This document shows, in pieces, positions 25,821-35,447 of a stretch of 64,000 nucleotides of DNA. Source of the DNA: Devosia indica (GTDB taxonomy: Bacteria > Pseudomonadota > Alphaproteobacteria > Rhizobiales > Devosiaceae). A program made the position numbers and the translations under genes. Under the pieces are notes generated by a model. The model searched no databases, was not told the origin of the DNA, and saw nothing but the letters and a program-made list of their open reading frames with translations. Numbering within the stretch: position 1 is the first letter of the stretch; every line of letters begins with the position of its first letter. The DNA lies in NCBI RefSeq assembly GCF_003056405.1, contig NZ_PYVZ01000007.1:124001-188000 (forward strand). The letters run 5' to 3'.

Positions 25821-27079
25821 CGAGACACAGGTTGCGGCCGCGCAGCCTTCTGCTTCGCAGCGGCCCCGAGGCAAAACACGTTCAGGCCCCAGACCAGCCC
25901 GAAGAACAGCCACATATGCCGCCAGTGCTCGCCCTCATGCAGCGTCGCGCACATCACGATGCCGACCAGCGAGGCCAGCAGCACCACGGGGATCTCGCTG
26001 CGGGTCCGGCGATAATTGCGGATCGATACCACGGCGCTGCCAAAGGCCAGGCACAGCCAGGCTATGCCGCCGCCCCAACCATAATTGACGAAAGAGCTGA
26101 GCCAGATGTTGTGGATCGGCTCAGGAAATATCTTCTCCAGTTGCAGCACGCCGACACCGATCGGATCCTGCATGATCATGGGCAGCACGAGCAAGTAACG
26201 CCCATAGCGGCCTTCTTCACCCAGATCATAAGGCTGCGCCAGGGTCAGGCGCTCCAGAAAGCGCTCACTGAACTCGGGCGAGGCAATCGAGATGATGCCG
26301 GGCAACAGCACGGCGGAGACAACCAGGCCCAGAAGGATCAGCAGGAGCCGCCGCGGGTCGCGCCGATTCTGAAAGAAGATATAGGCCAACAGGCAGGCAA
26401 GGGCCGCCACCAGCGCGATGCGTGAAAGCGAAAAAAAGATACCCAGCAGAATCAGGAGCATGGCGCCGAGAAAGAACAGCTTATTGGCGCGGGTGCGCGT
26501 AAGCAGATAGGCGCAGAAGATCACCGCCGGAATCAGGAACGAGCCATACATGTTGGGGTCATCGATCAGGCCTTTGGCGCGACCATCCCAGGTGAGAAGC
26601 TCATTCTGCAAGAAAAAGCCAATGATCCCCAGCACCGAAGCGATGCTGCAAGAGACAACATAAACCCGCATAAAGGTCTCGAAATGCCGCCTGTTCCAGC
26701 TCATGGACACGAAGGCCCCAATCACCCCGATCGCGATCGAGAACGTCTTGGCGAGCAGCTCGAACAGCACATTCTCTTCGCCGACATGCGGCGCCGATGC
26801 GAGCATATAGGATACGGCCCACGCTCCCACGGCAAGTGAGAGGTACACAGCTCTGCGCGTCACCCCCAGTCGCGGCGACAAGGTCAGGTAGAACAAGGTG
26901 AACAGGAAGGCAGTGATATAGAGCAGATCCACCGGCGAGGGGCGGAACAGGGTGAAGTTCATGGCCAGGACCGCCAGGAAGAACACAAAGTTCCGCGTCG
27001 AGAACACCGCGAACTGCAAGCCCGAAAGGCTGACCTGCCAGCCCTTGGTGCCGCTATTGGTGGTCTCGCTCATACTCAT
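25793..27079 (-). CDS. O-antigen ligase/polymerase family membrane protein (Wzy-like)
   Basis: A 428-aa protein with about ten membrane helices and a large periplasmic loop. The loop holds DDPNMYGSFLIPAVIFCAYL and, before the last helices, EEGRYGRYLLVLPMIMQDPI and PEPIHNIWLSSFVNYGWGG; the H-N-x-W-L pattern is typical of the Wzy/WaaL family. It probably joins exopolysaccharide repeat units on the undecaprenyl carrier in the periplasm. ATG 27079 overlaps the stop of the upstream secreted-protein gene (ATGA), which decides the start against much longer in-frame options. Confidence 0.87.
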   Translation of the reverse strand: MSMSETTNSGTKGWQVSLSGLQFAVFSTRNFVFFLAVLAMNFTLFRPSPVDLLYITAFLFTLFYLTLSPRLGVTRRAVYLSLAVGAWAVSYMLASAPHVGEENVLFELLAKTFSIAIGVIGAFVSMSWNRRHFETFMRVYVVSCSIASVLGIIGFFLQNELLTWDGRAKGLIDDPNMYGSFLIPAVIFCAYLLTRTRANKLFFLGAMLLILLGIFFSLSRIALVAALACLLAYIFFQNRRDPRRLLLILLGLVVSAVLLPGIISIASPEFSERFLERLTLAQPYDLGEEGRYGRYLLVLPMIMQDPIGVGVLQLEKIFPEPIHNIWLSSFVNYGWGGGIAWLCLAFGSAVVSIRNYRRTRSEIPVVLLASLVGIVMCATLHEGEHWRHMWLFFGLVWGLNVFCLGAAAKQKAARPQPVSRQGQMAPER

Positions 27080-28536
27080 TGTGCAAGTCCGTAGCCAAGC
27101 CGGGTTTCCATAGTGCCAAGGCCTTCGCAATCGGCATTGGCTGACGCCAGATACGATGCTGTTGCATCTGCCCGGCAAAGATAGACGGGAACGAAGCCGG
27201 CCTGCTGTTCCTCCAGAAGCCAGCCGACGGTTCGGCCTTCGGCGCGCCCCAGTGACGCACATTTTCCTTCCATTGCGATCAGCGGACCGGAACGGCTCCC
27301 AGAGCATTCGGTCAGCTTGACGCTGAGCATGTCGTCCGGGGCCCGGGTCAGGGCATAAGCAACAATGGCATCGAACTGGTAGGCCGACTCCGCACCTGTC
27401 AGTGGCGCGGTCGTCGAGATGTAGCGACCGGTTTCGGGCTCGTGCCAGCGGCTCAGGGCAATGCCCGCCTGTGCGGGAGGCGGGGTTGCCTCGACCGCGA
27501 GCGTGACGTCACGATGCACAAGGTAGCGGCTCTCAAATCCCTTGCCCGCCGGAACCAGGACGTAGCTCAAGACGAAGCGGTTGCCGACAGTGCTGCCACC
27601 AGTCTCCGGGTCAAGGATCGAGGCATAGACAGAAAGATCGGTCGGAGCAGGGCGGTTCCAGTCGGCGCCATCGATCGGCACCAGAGGCTCATCTAGGTCG
27701 ACAAAGGAGATCTTGTTGTCCGACAGGGATAGGCGCAGCCCGCCGAACCAGGGATCCGTGGCGACTGCCGCGACCCAGTCCTGCTCTTCGAGATATCCAG
27801 CGCCGGTCCCGACAAAGCCGATATCGGTCGCTGCGCCACCCAGTCCTGGCTCTGTCCATCCGCCTTCGTGAAATTTGCGCCAATCTGTCGGATACTGCGC
27901 CGGCGTTCGGGCAACAATGGTCTGCCAATCGGTATTTCTCAGGCAGTAGGCATAGAGAAAGCCGTCGTGACCATCCACGAGCGAGCAATCGCCTTCCCCG
28001 GTAATCTGGTCGGGCAACGGTTGATCGGTGCCGGCAATCACTGTGCCCAGATTGGTCCAGGTCAGCCCATTATCGTTCGAGGTTGCAATGGCCATCGACT
28101 TGTCGGTGCGACCCACACCGTAGTCGCAGGCCCGTTCCTGATGCACGAAGCCGACAAGTGTTTCGGCTGTCCGGACGGTTGAGGTCAGCCAGCTTCCGCA
28201 ATCGTTGATACTGCCGGGTTCACCCACTTCGAGCACGGCGCGGCGCGACCCGCCCATGTCCGAAATGCTCGCCCCCTCGACCGCATAGGTGGCACCATTG
28301 GCCGTAAAGCCGCGATAGCTCCCATCCTCCAGCCTAATGGCCGAGAAAGTGGCGTCCAGCTCGTCAGGAAATGGGCCGCGAACGACCTTGGGCGGGCCGA
28401 CGCGCACGCTGATACAGTCCACGCAGATTGCTTCGTCGGCCAACGCAGGAGAGGGCGCCAGCCCGGCGAAGGTCGGCAGTGCAATCAGTCCAGCAAGGCG
28501 CAATGCAGAAGCTTTGGTCATCCGGCTAATAGGCAT
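27076..28536 (-). CDS. Secreted beta-propeller protein with sialidase-type Asp box
   Basis: A 486-aa exported protein. A signal peptide (KASALRLAGLIALPTFAGLA) ends near PALADE. The mature chain is beta-rich with an Asp-box motif, SNDNGLTWTNLG (near residue 155), and repeated W/Y-containing blades, the pattern of sialidase and glycoside hydrolase propellers. Paired cysteines (CVDC, NDCG, RACDYG, GDCS) suggest disulfides. It is coupled to the polymerase gene by ATGA and follows the sugar-transferase gene. A role as a polysaccharide-trimming lyase or hydrolase is inferred; catalytic residues were not identified. ATG 28521 is an alternative start. Confidence 0.7.
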   Translation of the reverse strand: MPISRMTKASALRLAGLIALPTFAGLAPSPALADEAICVDCISVRVGPPKVVRGPFPDELDATFSAIRLEDGSYRGFTANGATYAVEGASISDMGGSRRAVLEVGEPGSINDCGSWLTSTVRTAETLVGFVHQERACDYGVGRTDKSMAIATSNDNGLTWTNLGTVIAGTDQPLPDQITGEGDCSLVDGHDGFLYAYCLRNTDWQTIVARTPAQYPTDWRKFHEGGWTEPGLGGAATDIGFVGTGAGYLEEQDWVAAVATDPWFGGLRLSLSDNKISFVDLDEPLVPIDGADWNRPAPTDLSVYASILDPETGGSTVGNRFVLSYVLVPAGKGFESRYLVHRDVTLAVEATPPPAQAGIALSRWHEPETGRYISTTAPLTGAESAYQFDAIVAYALTRAPDDMLSVKLTECSGSRSGPLIAMEGKCASLGRAEGRTVGWLLEEQQAGFVPVYLCRADATASYLASANADCEGLGTMETRLGYGLAQ

Positions 28537-30040
28537 TTTCCGATGTGAACAAACGCAGTGGCGTCATCAGGACGATGTAGAGATCGAACAGGATCGACCA
28601 GTGCTCGATATAATAGAGGTCATGGTTCACGCGCTGCATGATCTTGTCGATTGTGTCGGTTTCCCCGCGCCATCCATTGATCTGCGCCCAGCCGGTCATC
28701 CCGGGCTTGACGCGGTGCCGTGCAAAATAGCCTTCCACGGCCTCGTAGTAGAGCTGGTTGGCGGCCTTGGCCTGCAGCGCATGGGGGCGGGGGCCAACCA
28801 CGGATAGCTCGCCTTTGAGAACGTTGAAGATTTGCGGCAGCTCATCGATGGACGTGCGGCGGATGAACTTGCCCACCCGGGTAACCCGCGGATCGTCACG
28901 GGTTACCTGCTTGGCTGCGTCATAGTCGAGCATGTCGGTTCGCATCGAGCGGAACTTGTATATGCGGATCAGCTCATTGTTGAAGCCATGCCGGTTCTGC
29001 ACGAAGAAGACCGGGCCCTTGCTCTCGAGCTTGATGGCAAGGGCCGTCACGATCATGATCGGCGAGAGAAGGATCAGCGCGGTCAGCGCCACGGTCTTGT
29101 CGAAGACCCATTTGAAGATCAGGTTCCAGTCCGAAATCGGACGATCGGCCATATCCAGCACGGGCAATTCGCCAACATAGGAATAGGCTTTCTCGGTAAA
29201 GCGCAGCTTGCTCATATGCGCGGACAGGCGGATATCCACCGGCAGCACCCAAAGCTGGGTCAGCATGTCGAGAACCCGTTTTTCGGCCGAGAGCGGCATC
29301 GAAACGATCACCAGGTCCACGGGTGTGCGCCGCGCGAACTCGATCAACTCGGAGACCTTGCCCAGCTTCTCATAGCCCGACACCATGTCGGGCGAGCGTT
29401 CGCCCTCACGATCATCGAACAGGCCGAGCAGGTTGATGTCCTTGTCTGCACCGGCCTGAATCTGATCGATGAGCAGCGCTGCATCAGCCCCGCCACCGAC
29501 AATCACCGTACGCCGCTTGAGGCGTCCCTGTGCCGTCCAGCGTGACACCAGGCCACGCAGGATCTGCCGGTAGATCACCAGTAGCGCGGCCCCGCCCAGG
29601 AACCAGCTCAACAGCCATACCCGGGAGACCATGTCGCCGGCCTTGAAGAAGAACAGGCCGACGGTCAGGATCAGCATGACGCCAGCCCAGGCACCCAGTA
29701 CACGACCAGTCTGTGAGAGTACCGTACGATAGGCGGTGATGCGATGCGAGCGCACCGCGTTGAATGCAATATTGGCAATCAGCACGCTTGCGAGGATGAC
29801 CGGAATGTAGAACCCATCCTGGCGCGGCTCTACATAGGCAAGGTGTATCCCATAGCCGAGCAGCGCCAGCAGCGTTGCCTCGATGATCTGTGCAATCCCG
29901 GCCACGACCGCGCCTGAAAGCGTGCGCTCGACAGGCGCAGCAATGATGCGCTCGGCACTATCTGAGAGTCGCGTATCGCCCGCGGCAAGGTTGCGGGACG
30001 CATGGCCCTCAAAGGCTTTCTTGGGGTCGACACGAAACAT
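28526..30040 (-). CDS. Undecaprenyl-phosphate sugar-1-phosphate transferase (WcaJ/ExoY-like, long form)
   Basis: A 504-aa membrane protein that starts repeat-unit synthesis. Four N-terminal helices and a Rossmann-like middle domain (VIVGGGADAALLIDQI) precede a catalytic C-terminal transferase. That domain has FDKTVALTALILLSPIM, then KFRSMRTD, RRTSIDELPQIFNVLKGEL, VGPRPHA and GMTGWAQINGWRGET, the full set of bacterial sugar transferase motifs. Glucose-1-phosphate is the usual donor for this long form. ATG 30040 is used; a GTG at 30118 would add 26 residues and neither has a clear ribosome site. Confidence 0.92.
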   Translation of the reverse strand: MFRVDPKKAFEGHASRNLAAGDTRLSDSAERIIAAPVERTLSGAVVAGIAQIIEATLLALLGYGIHLAYVEPRQDGFYIPVILASVLIANIAFNAVRSHRITAYRTVLSQTGRVLGAWAGVMLILTVGLFFFKAGDMVSRVWLLSWFLGGAALLVIYRQILRGLVSRWTAQGRLKRRTVIVGGGADAALLIDQIQAGADKDINLLGLFDDREGERSPDMVSGYEKLGKVSELIEFARRTPVDLVIVSMPLSAEKRVLDMLTQLWVLPVDIRLSAHMSKLRFTEKAYSYVGELPVLDMADRPISDWNLIFKWVFDKTVALTALILLSPIMIVTALAIKLESKGPVFFVQNRHGFNNELIRIYKFRSMRTDMLDYDAAKQVTRDDPRVTRVGKFIRRTSIDELPQIFNVLKGELSVVGPRPHALQAKAANQLYYEAVEGYFARHRVKPGMTGWAQINGWRGETDTIDKIMQRVNHDLYYIEHWSILFDLYIVLMTPLRLFTSENAY

Positions 30041-30141
30041 GAGGCTTACCGGCGCTTTCTGGTTTTGCCCGGCATGATGGCGTCGCAGACCTTTATACTC
30101 GGTGAAATCACGCAGCACGGTATCGTGAAATCTCCGAAAGG

Positions 30142-31272
30142 TTACTGTCGGGTTGCCCCGTGATAGAGGTCTTCAATGGCGCCGGCCATGCGCTCTACCG
30201 AAAACTGGGTCGAGACATGAGCAAGCCGTACGCGCATGTCCGCCTGAGCGGCGTCAGGGTCGGCCAGGAATCGCCGCATGGCATCGGCTAGGTGCGGCGC
30301 GCTGTTCGGCTCGACCAGACGGTCCGCTGTCGGGCCAAAAATTTCGCCAATGCCGCCCACCTGGGTGGCAATCACCGGTAGCTGCGCTGCGGCAGCCTCC
30401 ATGACCACATAGGGCAGGGATTCTGCCAGGGATGGCACAACGGCGCAGCGGCCCCGCTGGAAGACGCTGCGTGCGGGCTGCGAGCCGACCAGGTCGACCC
30501 GATCCGCAATGCCAAGGTCGCGGATACGGGCTTCCAACGCGGCGCGCTCGGGTCCGTCTCCGGCCATCACCAGCCGTGCAGGCTGGCCATCCGGACGCGA
30601 AACCAGGGCAACCGCATCCACAAGCGGGAAGATCCCTTTGAGCTCCCGCAATTCGCCAACAAAAACGAAGTCTGCAGCATCGTCTTGCGGCACCACTGGC
30701 TCGAACTCTTCAGGGCGCAGGCCATTATGGATGACCGCGCTTTGACAAGTCGGAGCGCCGATCAGGGCGGAGTAGGTCCGCTCGGCATAGGCGCTTTCGA
30801 AGATGATCGCCTCAGTACGGCTCATCAGATGGCGTTCAATGCCATGAAACAGACGCCCCGACATCTGGTTCGCCGGGAAATGCAGCACGCCGCCATGTGG
30901 GGTATAGAAGACCCTGACCCTGTGGCGGCCATAGCTTGCCAGGCGGGCGTAAAAGCCCCCCTTGGCCCCGTGACCATGCAGGATGTCAACATTGAGCCGT
31001 CGTGCCAGCGCGGTGACGGCAAATGGTGTCCGAAGATCGCCACTTCCGAACTGACGTGGCATCGGCAGCCGATGGATGCCAAGGGACGCATGCTGTTCGA
31101 GAGCCCTGAGCAAGGTTTCCGTCTGCGCGTCATTGGCGACGCTGTCAACGATCAGGCCGATGTCGTGGCCCTGTGCGGCAAGATAGCGGGTCAGGTCCGC
31201 AACATGCCGAAACAACCCGCCAACTGGCGCGCGCAGGATTTGCAGTATGCGCAAGCCACCAGCCGTTGCCAC
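30142..31272 (-). CDS. Glycosyltransferase family 4 protein
   Basis: A 376-aa cytosolic-face GT-B enzyme. The N-terminal acceptor domain starts LRILQILRAPVGGLFRHVAD and has DILHGHGAKGGFYARL. The C-terminal nucleotide-sugar domain has FVFVGELRELKGIFPLVDA, MAGDGPERAALE and the E-x7-E motif within CAVVPSLAESLPYVVMEAAA. It should add one sugar to the lipid-linked exopolysaccharide unit. The GTG start shares one base with the stop of the upstream export-protein gene (TAGTG). Confidence 0.92.
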   Translation of the reverse strand: MATAGGLRILQILRAPVGGLFRHVADLTRYLAAQGHDIGLIVDSVANDAQTETLLRALEQHASLGIHRLPMPRQFGSGDLRTPFAVTALARRLNVDILHGHGAKGGFYARLASYGRHRVRVFYTPHGGVLHFPANQMSGRLFHGIERHLMSRTEAIIFESAYAERTYSALIGAPTCQSAVIHNGLRPEEFEPVVPQDDAADFVFVGELRELKGIFPLVDAVALVSRPDGQPARLVMAGDGPERAALEARIRDLGIADRVDLVGSQPARSVFQRGRCAVVPSLAESLPYVVMEAAAAQLPVIATQVGGIGEIFGPTADRLVEPNSAPHLADAMRRFLADPDAAQADMRVRLAHVSTQFSVERMAGAIEDLYHGATRQ

Positions 31273-31823
31273 TAGAACCAGCGCTCCTGCACCACGATCG
31301 TATCGCCGGGGAAAATGGGGAAGTCGAGATCGACGGCACCCTTCACCATTTCATTGCCCTGGCGGCGATAGACGACCGCTCGGTTGCGGTCCGCTGTCTC
31401 GGTATATCCGCCGGCGGTGCTGATCGCGGCGCGCACCGTCATGCCGTAAACATAGGGGAACTGGCCGGCCGTCTTGATCTCGCCCTGGATATAGAAGGGG
31501 CGGTACTGGTCAATCTCCACGGCAACGTCGGGATTGCGCATATAGCCGTTGGCCAAGGCGCGCGCGAGTCGCTGTGCGGCGACCTCGGTAGTGCTGCCGC
31601 GCACCGGCACCGGCCCTACAAGCGGAAAGGCAATCGCGCCCTTGTCGTCGACCTTGTAGGTCTTGCTCAGTTCAGCATCGCCATAGACGGAAACCCTTAC
31701 GACATCGCCCGTATCGAGTTGGTACGGTCCCTTGGTGTCCACCAGGTAGCTTGCAGGACGCGTTGTAGCGCAGCCAGCCAGCGTCAGTGACATGATGACG
31801 GCAATAAAGGGGAGCCAGCGCAT
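31272..31823 (-). CDS. Polysaccharide export lipoprotein (Wza-like, short form)
   Basis: A 183-aa outer-membrane export protein. A lipoprotein signal MRWLPFIAVIMSLTLAGCAT has lipobox LAGC with acylated Cys18. The Poly_export domain follows: YQLDTGDVVRVSVYGD, then FPLVGPVPVRGSTTEVAAQRLA and YMRNPDVAVEID. One SLBB-like ligand domain holds IQGEIKTAGQFPYVYGMTVR. The protein is short compared with Wza (about 380 aa), like rhizobial ExoF-type forms. It is the first gene of the minus-strand exopolysaccharide operon, divergent from the chain-length gene. Confidence 0.93.
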   Translation of the reverse strand: MRWLPFIAVIMSLTLAGCATTRPASYLVDTKGPYQLDTGDVVRVSVYGDAELSKTYKVDDKGAIAFPLVGPVPVRGSTTEVAAQRLARALANGYMRNPDVAVEIDQYRPFYIQGEIKTAGQFPYVYGMTVRAAISTAGGYTETADRNRAVVYRRQGNEMVKGAVDLDFPIFPGDTIVVQERWF

Positions 31824-31929
31824 AATAATCCTGAGCCTTCGAGTTGCCCGCAGTCTGGTCTGACATGGTTAAGAATTCGCTTATGGGCACGCCTTTGGCT
31901 TGCGCGCTGCAAGGTCGGTTAACTCAATG

Positions 31930-31957
31930 TTGACCATGGCTGGCGTAGGTCTACGTC
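31930..31957 (+). promoter_or_regulatory. Candidate promoter with small palindrome ahead of the chain-length gene
   Basis: A -35-like TTGACC (31930-31935), 16-base spacer and TACGTC (31952-31957) precede the gene at 31975. A CGTAG-GT-CTACG inverted repeat (31944-31955) overlies the spacer and -10 region and could be an operator for the two divergent exopolysaccharide transcripts. Confidence 0.35.
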
Positions 31958-31974
31958 AGTATTGAGGGCCCGCT

Positions 31975-34371
31975 ATGACCTACGAACAACCACCTATGGA
32001 TGATACGCGGATTGATGTGGCGGCCCTGCTATCGGCAATTGTGGGGAATTTACCGCGCATTCTGCTGATCACACTTGGCTTGCTTGTCGCCACGTTTGTC
32101 GTGCTGCTGTTCCAGCCGCGCATGTACGAATCGACCTCGGCCATTCTCGTCGAGCCACGGTCGAGCCCCTATGTGCGGGCCTCCAACGAGCAGGCGCCTT
32201 CCTCCTCGGGCAATGAGGTGGGTGTGGTGTCCAGCCAGATTGAGTTGCTGAAGTCTCGCGACACCCTGCTTGGCGTGATCGATGCCCTCGATCTGCGCTC
32301 GGTCGCTGAGTTCAACGGAGCCGCTTCCGGCTTTTCGCCTGTCTCAATGATCATGCAGGTCGTCGGCAGGCGGGCTGTGACGCCCAACAGCATCGACGAG
32401 ACCGTGCTCACCGCTTTGTATGATCGGCTTGATGTTGCCCAGGAAAGGGATTCGCGGATCATTTCGGTGACTGTCAGCACGACCGACCCGGAGCTTTCCG
32501 CCCGCATTGCCAATGCTGTCGCCTCGGCCCATGTTGCCCGCCGGGCACAGCTTTCCATTTCCGATACCGCTGATGCATCTGGCTGGTTGCGCGCAGAAAT
32601 AGACCGGCTGCGCGTTTCGGTTCAGGAAGCGGAATCTGCGGTGGCTGATTTCCGTGTCGAGAACGACCTGTTCACCGGGCAGAACAATACCAGCCTGCTC
32701 GATCAGCAATTGTCCAATATCTCGTCGCAGATCACGGCAGCGCAGGAGCGCAAGAACACGGCCGCGTCGCGCGCTGAGCTGATCCGCGGCTTGATCGAGC
32801 GCGGCCAGCCGATTGAGGGTGTGGCCGATGTGCGCGATTCCGTGGTCATTCAACGCCTCAGCGAGGAGAAGGCCCGCTTGCAGGGTGAGCGCGCACAGCG
32901 ATCGGCGACGATGCTCTCGAATCATCCCTCCATTCGCGCGCTCAATGCCCAGATTGCCGAACTCGATAGTCAGCTTCGCATTGAAGGGGGCCGTGTTGCC
33001 GATGCTCTTGAAGCTGAAGCGCAGATCGAAGCGGACCTTGCCGCTTCCCTGGAAGCGGATCTGGCACGAGCCAAGTCGAGCGCCTCGCTGGCCACGCGGG
33101 AGACCGTGACCCTTGACGGTCTTGAACGTGAAGCCAAGGCCCAGCGCGATCTGCTCGAAGCCTATCTTCTGCGCTTCAATGAGGCCTCCTCGCGTGTCGA
33201 TTCCAATTCTGCGCTGCCCGATGTCCGTGTGGTTTCGGAGGCTGCCCCCTCGGTCACGCCGGCCTCCCCCAAAACGTCCTTCATCATGTTGGCTGTCGGC
33301 GTCGTGTCGGTCATTGTTCAGGTCGGGGTCGTCGCTTTTGGCGAGCTGATGTCCGGACGCGCGCTGGCGCCGGTTGTGCGCAGGCCCGTGGCCACGGACA
33401 CGCTTGAAGAATCGCCCTTCAACGCCGACGAGCTGGAGCCTGAACAGCGTTGGGAGGATGAGGCCGACGCAGGCGCGGGTGAGGTGGCCGGTCAAACCGG
33501 AACGACCGACGATGCGTCGTTGGACGAGGCCGAACTGGTCGACGCTGTCGCGCATCTTGATGAGATGGACGAGCCGGCCATCGTGGTCGATGAGGGCGCA
33601 CCTCTGGCAGAAGAGCCGAACCAGGAATTCGCCGGGCTGGCGGACCTTGCTGGGGATCCGCAGCCCTCTGCCCCCAGGCCGCAACGCCAGGAAATCGCTT
33701 CCGATCCGGCGCCATCTGGGTCATGGGACAACCAGCCTGAATTGCCGCCGGTCTTGCGGCAGGACTGGACCTCGGCGGGTCCTGTGGCTGAACCAGGGAT
33801 CATGCATAAGGCAACGGCCACATCGGAAATCATCCGCTCCGCCGATCTGGTGTCTGATCTTGTCCTGGGTCGCACCCATCTGCTGCTGCTGGCCGACCAT
33901 TTTTCCGGCCAGGCCAGCAGCATGCTGGCCGAAAACCTGGTGGGCGATGCCATCTCCCGGGGGCTCAGTGTCGCTCTGATTGATGCGGGCACCGGCCAAC
34001 GTACCGCGGAGACCGGCCTCAGCGATCTGAGCAACGGGCATGCCGGCTTCGGCGATGTGGTCCAGAAATCCGCAGACAATGGCTTTGCCGAAGTGACCTG
34101 GGGCACCGGCACTGGAATCAATCACCGGTCAAGCCGGCCGGCCACGCTGGTTGAAGCTCTGGGTGACATCTATGAAGTCGTGATCGTTCTGACCGGCAGG
34201 GTGGGCGGCGCCTCCACGCTGGATATGTTTGTCGAACTCGGCGGCCGGGTCGTGCTGGTTGCCGATAGCGATGCCGAACTGGACAGTGCGGAGTCGGCGC
34301 GTCGGGCGCTGGAAAACGCAGGTCTGGCCCAGGTAGAGATCGCGGCCCTGGCTGAGCCGGTGGCGGCCTGA
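31975..34371 (+). CDS. Polysaccharide chain-length determinant (Wzz/ExoP-like) with degenerate kinase domain
   Basis: A 798-aa inner-membrane co-polymerase. A Wzz domain begins with helix 1 (about residues 22-44); a long periplasmic coiled coil (about 200-400) and the PxxP-like SVTPASPKTSFIML before helix 2 follow. Next comes an acidic linker of about 120 residues rich in Glu/Asp, then a P-loop-like domain from about 620. There the usual Walker A (GEGKST) is replaced by ADHFSGQASSMLAENL, lacking the lysine, and the C-terminus has no tyrosine cluster. It should control chain length without kinase activity of its own. Confidence 0.88.
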   Translation: MTYEQPPMDDTRIDVAALLSAIVGNLPRILLITLGLLVATFVVLLFQPRMYESTSAILVEPRSSPYVRASNEQAPSSSGNEVGVVSSQIELLKSRDTLLGVIDALDLRSVAEFNGAASGFSPVSMIMQVVGRRAVTPNSIDETVLTALYDRLDVAQERDSRIISVTVSTTDPELSARIANAVASAHVARRAQLSISDTADASGWLRAEIDRLRVSVQEAESAVADFRVENDLFTGQNNTSLLDQQLSNISSQITAAQERKNTAASRAELIRGLIERGQPIEGVADVRDSVVIQRLSEEKARLQGERAQRSATMLSNHPSIRALNAQIAELDSQLRIEGGRVADALEAEAQIEADLAASLEADLARAKSSASLATRETVTLDGLEREAKAQRDLLEAYLLRFNEASSRVDSNSALPDVRVVSEAAPSVTPASPKTSFIMLAVGVVSVIVQVGVVAFGELMSGRALAPVVRRPVATDTLEESPFNADELEPEQRWEDEADAGAGEVAGQTGTTDDASLDEAELVDAVAHLDEMDEPAIVVDEGAPLAEEPNQEFAGLADLAGDPQPSAPRPQRQEIASDPAPSGSWDNQPELPPVLRQDWTSAGPVAEPGIMHKATATSEIIRSADLVSDLVLGRTHLLLLADHFSGQASSMLAENLVGDAISRGLSVALIDAGTGQRTAETGLSDLSNGHAGFGDVVQKSADNGFAEVTWGTGTGINHRSSRPATLVEALGDIYEVVIVLTGRVGGASTLDMFVELGGRVVLVADSDAELDSAESARRALENAGLAQVEIAALAEPVAA

Positions 34372-34387
34372 TCGCCGGGGCCACGCC

Positions 34388-35428
34388 GTGTCGCTGAAAT
34401 ATGCCGCCATTCGCGCCAGCTTTGAGCTGCTTTGGCTCACCGGGATGCCGCGCCTGTTTCGGTTGTTGTCGCGCTCGCGCGGTGTGATCTTCACCCTTCA
34501 TCGCGTGCTGCCCGCGCCCCCGGCCGACTTTGCACCCAACGCCATACTGCAGGTGCAGCCCGATTTTCTGGACTATTGCCTCGAGCGATTGGGCGAGCTG
34601 GACATTGATAGTGTCAGCCTTGATGAGGCGCTGCAGCGTCTGGCGAGCAGCAGGAAGGGCCGTCCTTTTGTCGTCCTGACCTTCGATGACGCCTATCGCG
34701 ACAATCTCCAGCATGCCTTGCCCATCCTGCGGGCGCATGAGGCGCCGTTCACGCTTTATGTCCCGACGGCCTTCGTCGACGGCGTCGGGCAGCTCTGGTG
34801 GCAGGCCATCGAAGACATCATCGCCCGCCAGGAAGCCGTCGCTTTCAGTGAGGCCGGCGAGACCGAATATGTCGAGACTCGCACCCTGGCGCAAAAGCAA
34901 GAGGCCTTTGACCGTCTCTATTGGCGCATGCGCAAACTGCCCGAACCCGAGCGGCTTGCGCTTCTCAACGATTTCACCACTGCCTATGGCTATGACCTGC
35001 ATCGGCAATGCCGCGAACTGATCATGGACTGGCAGGAGCTGCGCCAATTCGCCGGCGATCCCCTTTGCACCATTGGTGCGCACACCGTGCACCATTACGA
35101 GCTTGCCAAGCTCCCGCTTGAGCAGGCACGCAACGAGATGATCCAGTCCGTTGATATTATCGAGGCTCAGTTCGGCATTCGGCCCAAGCACTTTTCCTAT
35201 CCATTGGGTGGCCCGCTTTCTTGCGGTCCACGCGAATTTGAACTGGCAGCCGAACTTGGTTTTCGCACGGCGGTCACAACGCGACCCGGCGGTCTTTATC
35301 CGCACCATTTAGACAAGCTGTGCCAATTGCCCCGCGTCTCGCTCAACGGATATTTCCAGGCGCGGCGCTACGTCGATGTCTTTGCCAGCGGGGGATTGTT
35401 CACCCAACTTGGCAGATTGACCGGCTAA
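34388..35428 (+). CDS. Polysaccharide deacetylase family protein (CE4, NodB-like)
   Basis: A 346-aa protein. Motif 1 reads VVLTFDDAYRDNLQ (about 96-109, with the catalytic and metal Asp pair), and motif 2 is GAHTVHHYELAKL (about 230), supplying the zinc histidines, though the second histidine is followed by Tyr instead of the usual Pro. FSYPLGGP forms motif 3. It has no cleavable signal peptide, like NodB-type enzymes. It follows the chain-length gene by 16 bases from a GTG start and probably N-deacetylates sugars in the exopolysaccharide unit or polymer. Confidence 0.87.
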   Translation: MSLKYAAIRASFELLWLTGMPRLFRLLSRSRGVIFTLHRVLPAPPADFAPNAILQVQPDFLDYCLERLGELDIDSVSLDEALQRLASSRKGRPFVVLTFDDAYRDNLQHALPILRAHEAPFTLYVPTAFVDGVGQLWWQAIEDIIARQEAVAFSEAGETEYVETRTLAQKQEAFDRLYWRMRKLPEPERLALLNDFTTAYGYDLHRQCRELIMDWQELRQFAGDPLCTIGAHTVHHYELAKLPLEQARNEMIQSVDIIEAQFGIRPKHFSYPLGGPLSCGPREFELAAELGFRTAVTTRPGGLYPHHLDKLCQLPRVSLNGYFQARRYVDVFASGGLFTQLGRLTG

Positions 35429-35447
35429 GCCTCGGAATGGATTCGCT

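Noticed and set aside
32344..33684. 446-codon minus-strand open frame opposite the chain-length gene
   Set aside because: Shadow of the coiled-coil and acidic linker coding region.
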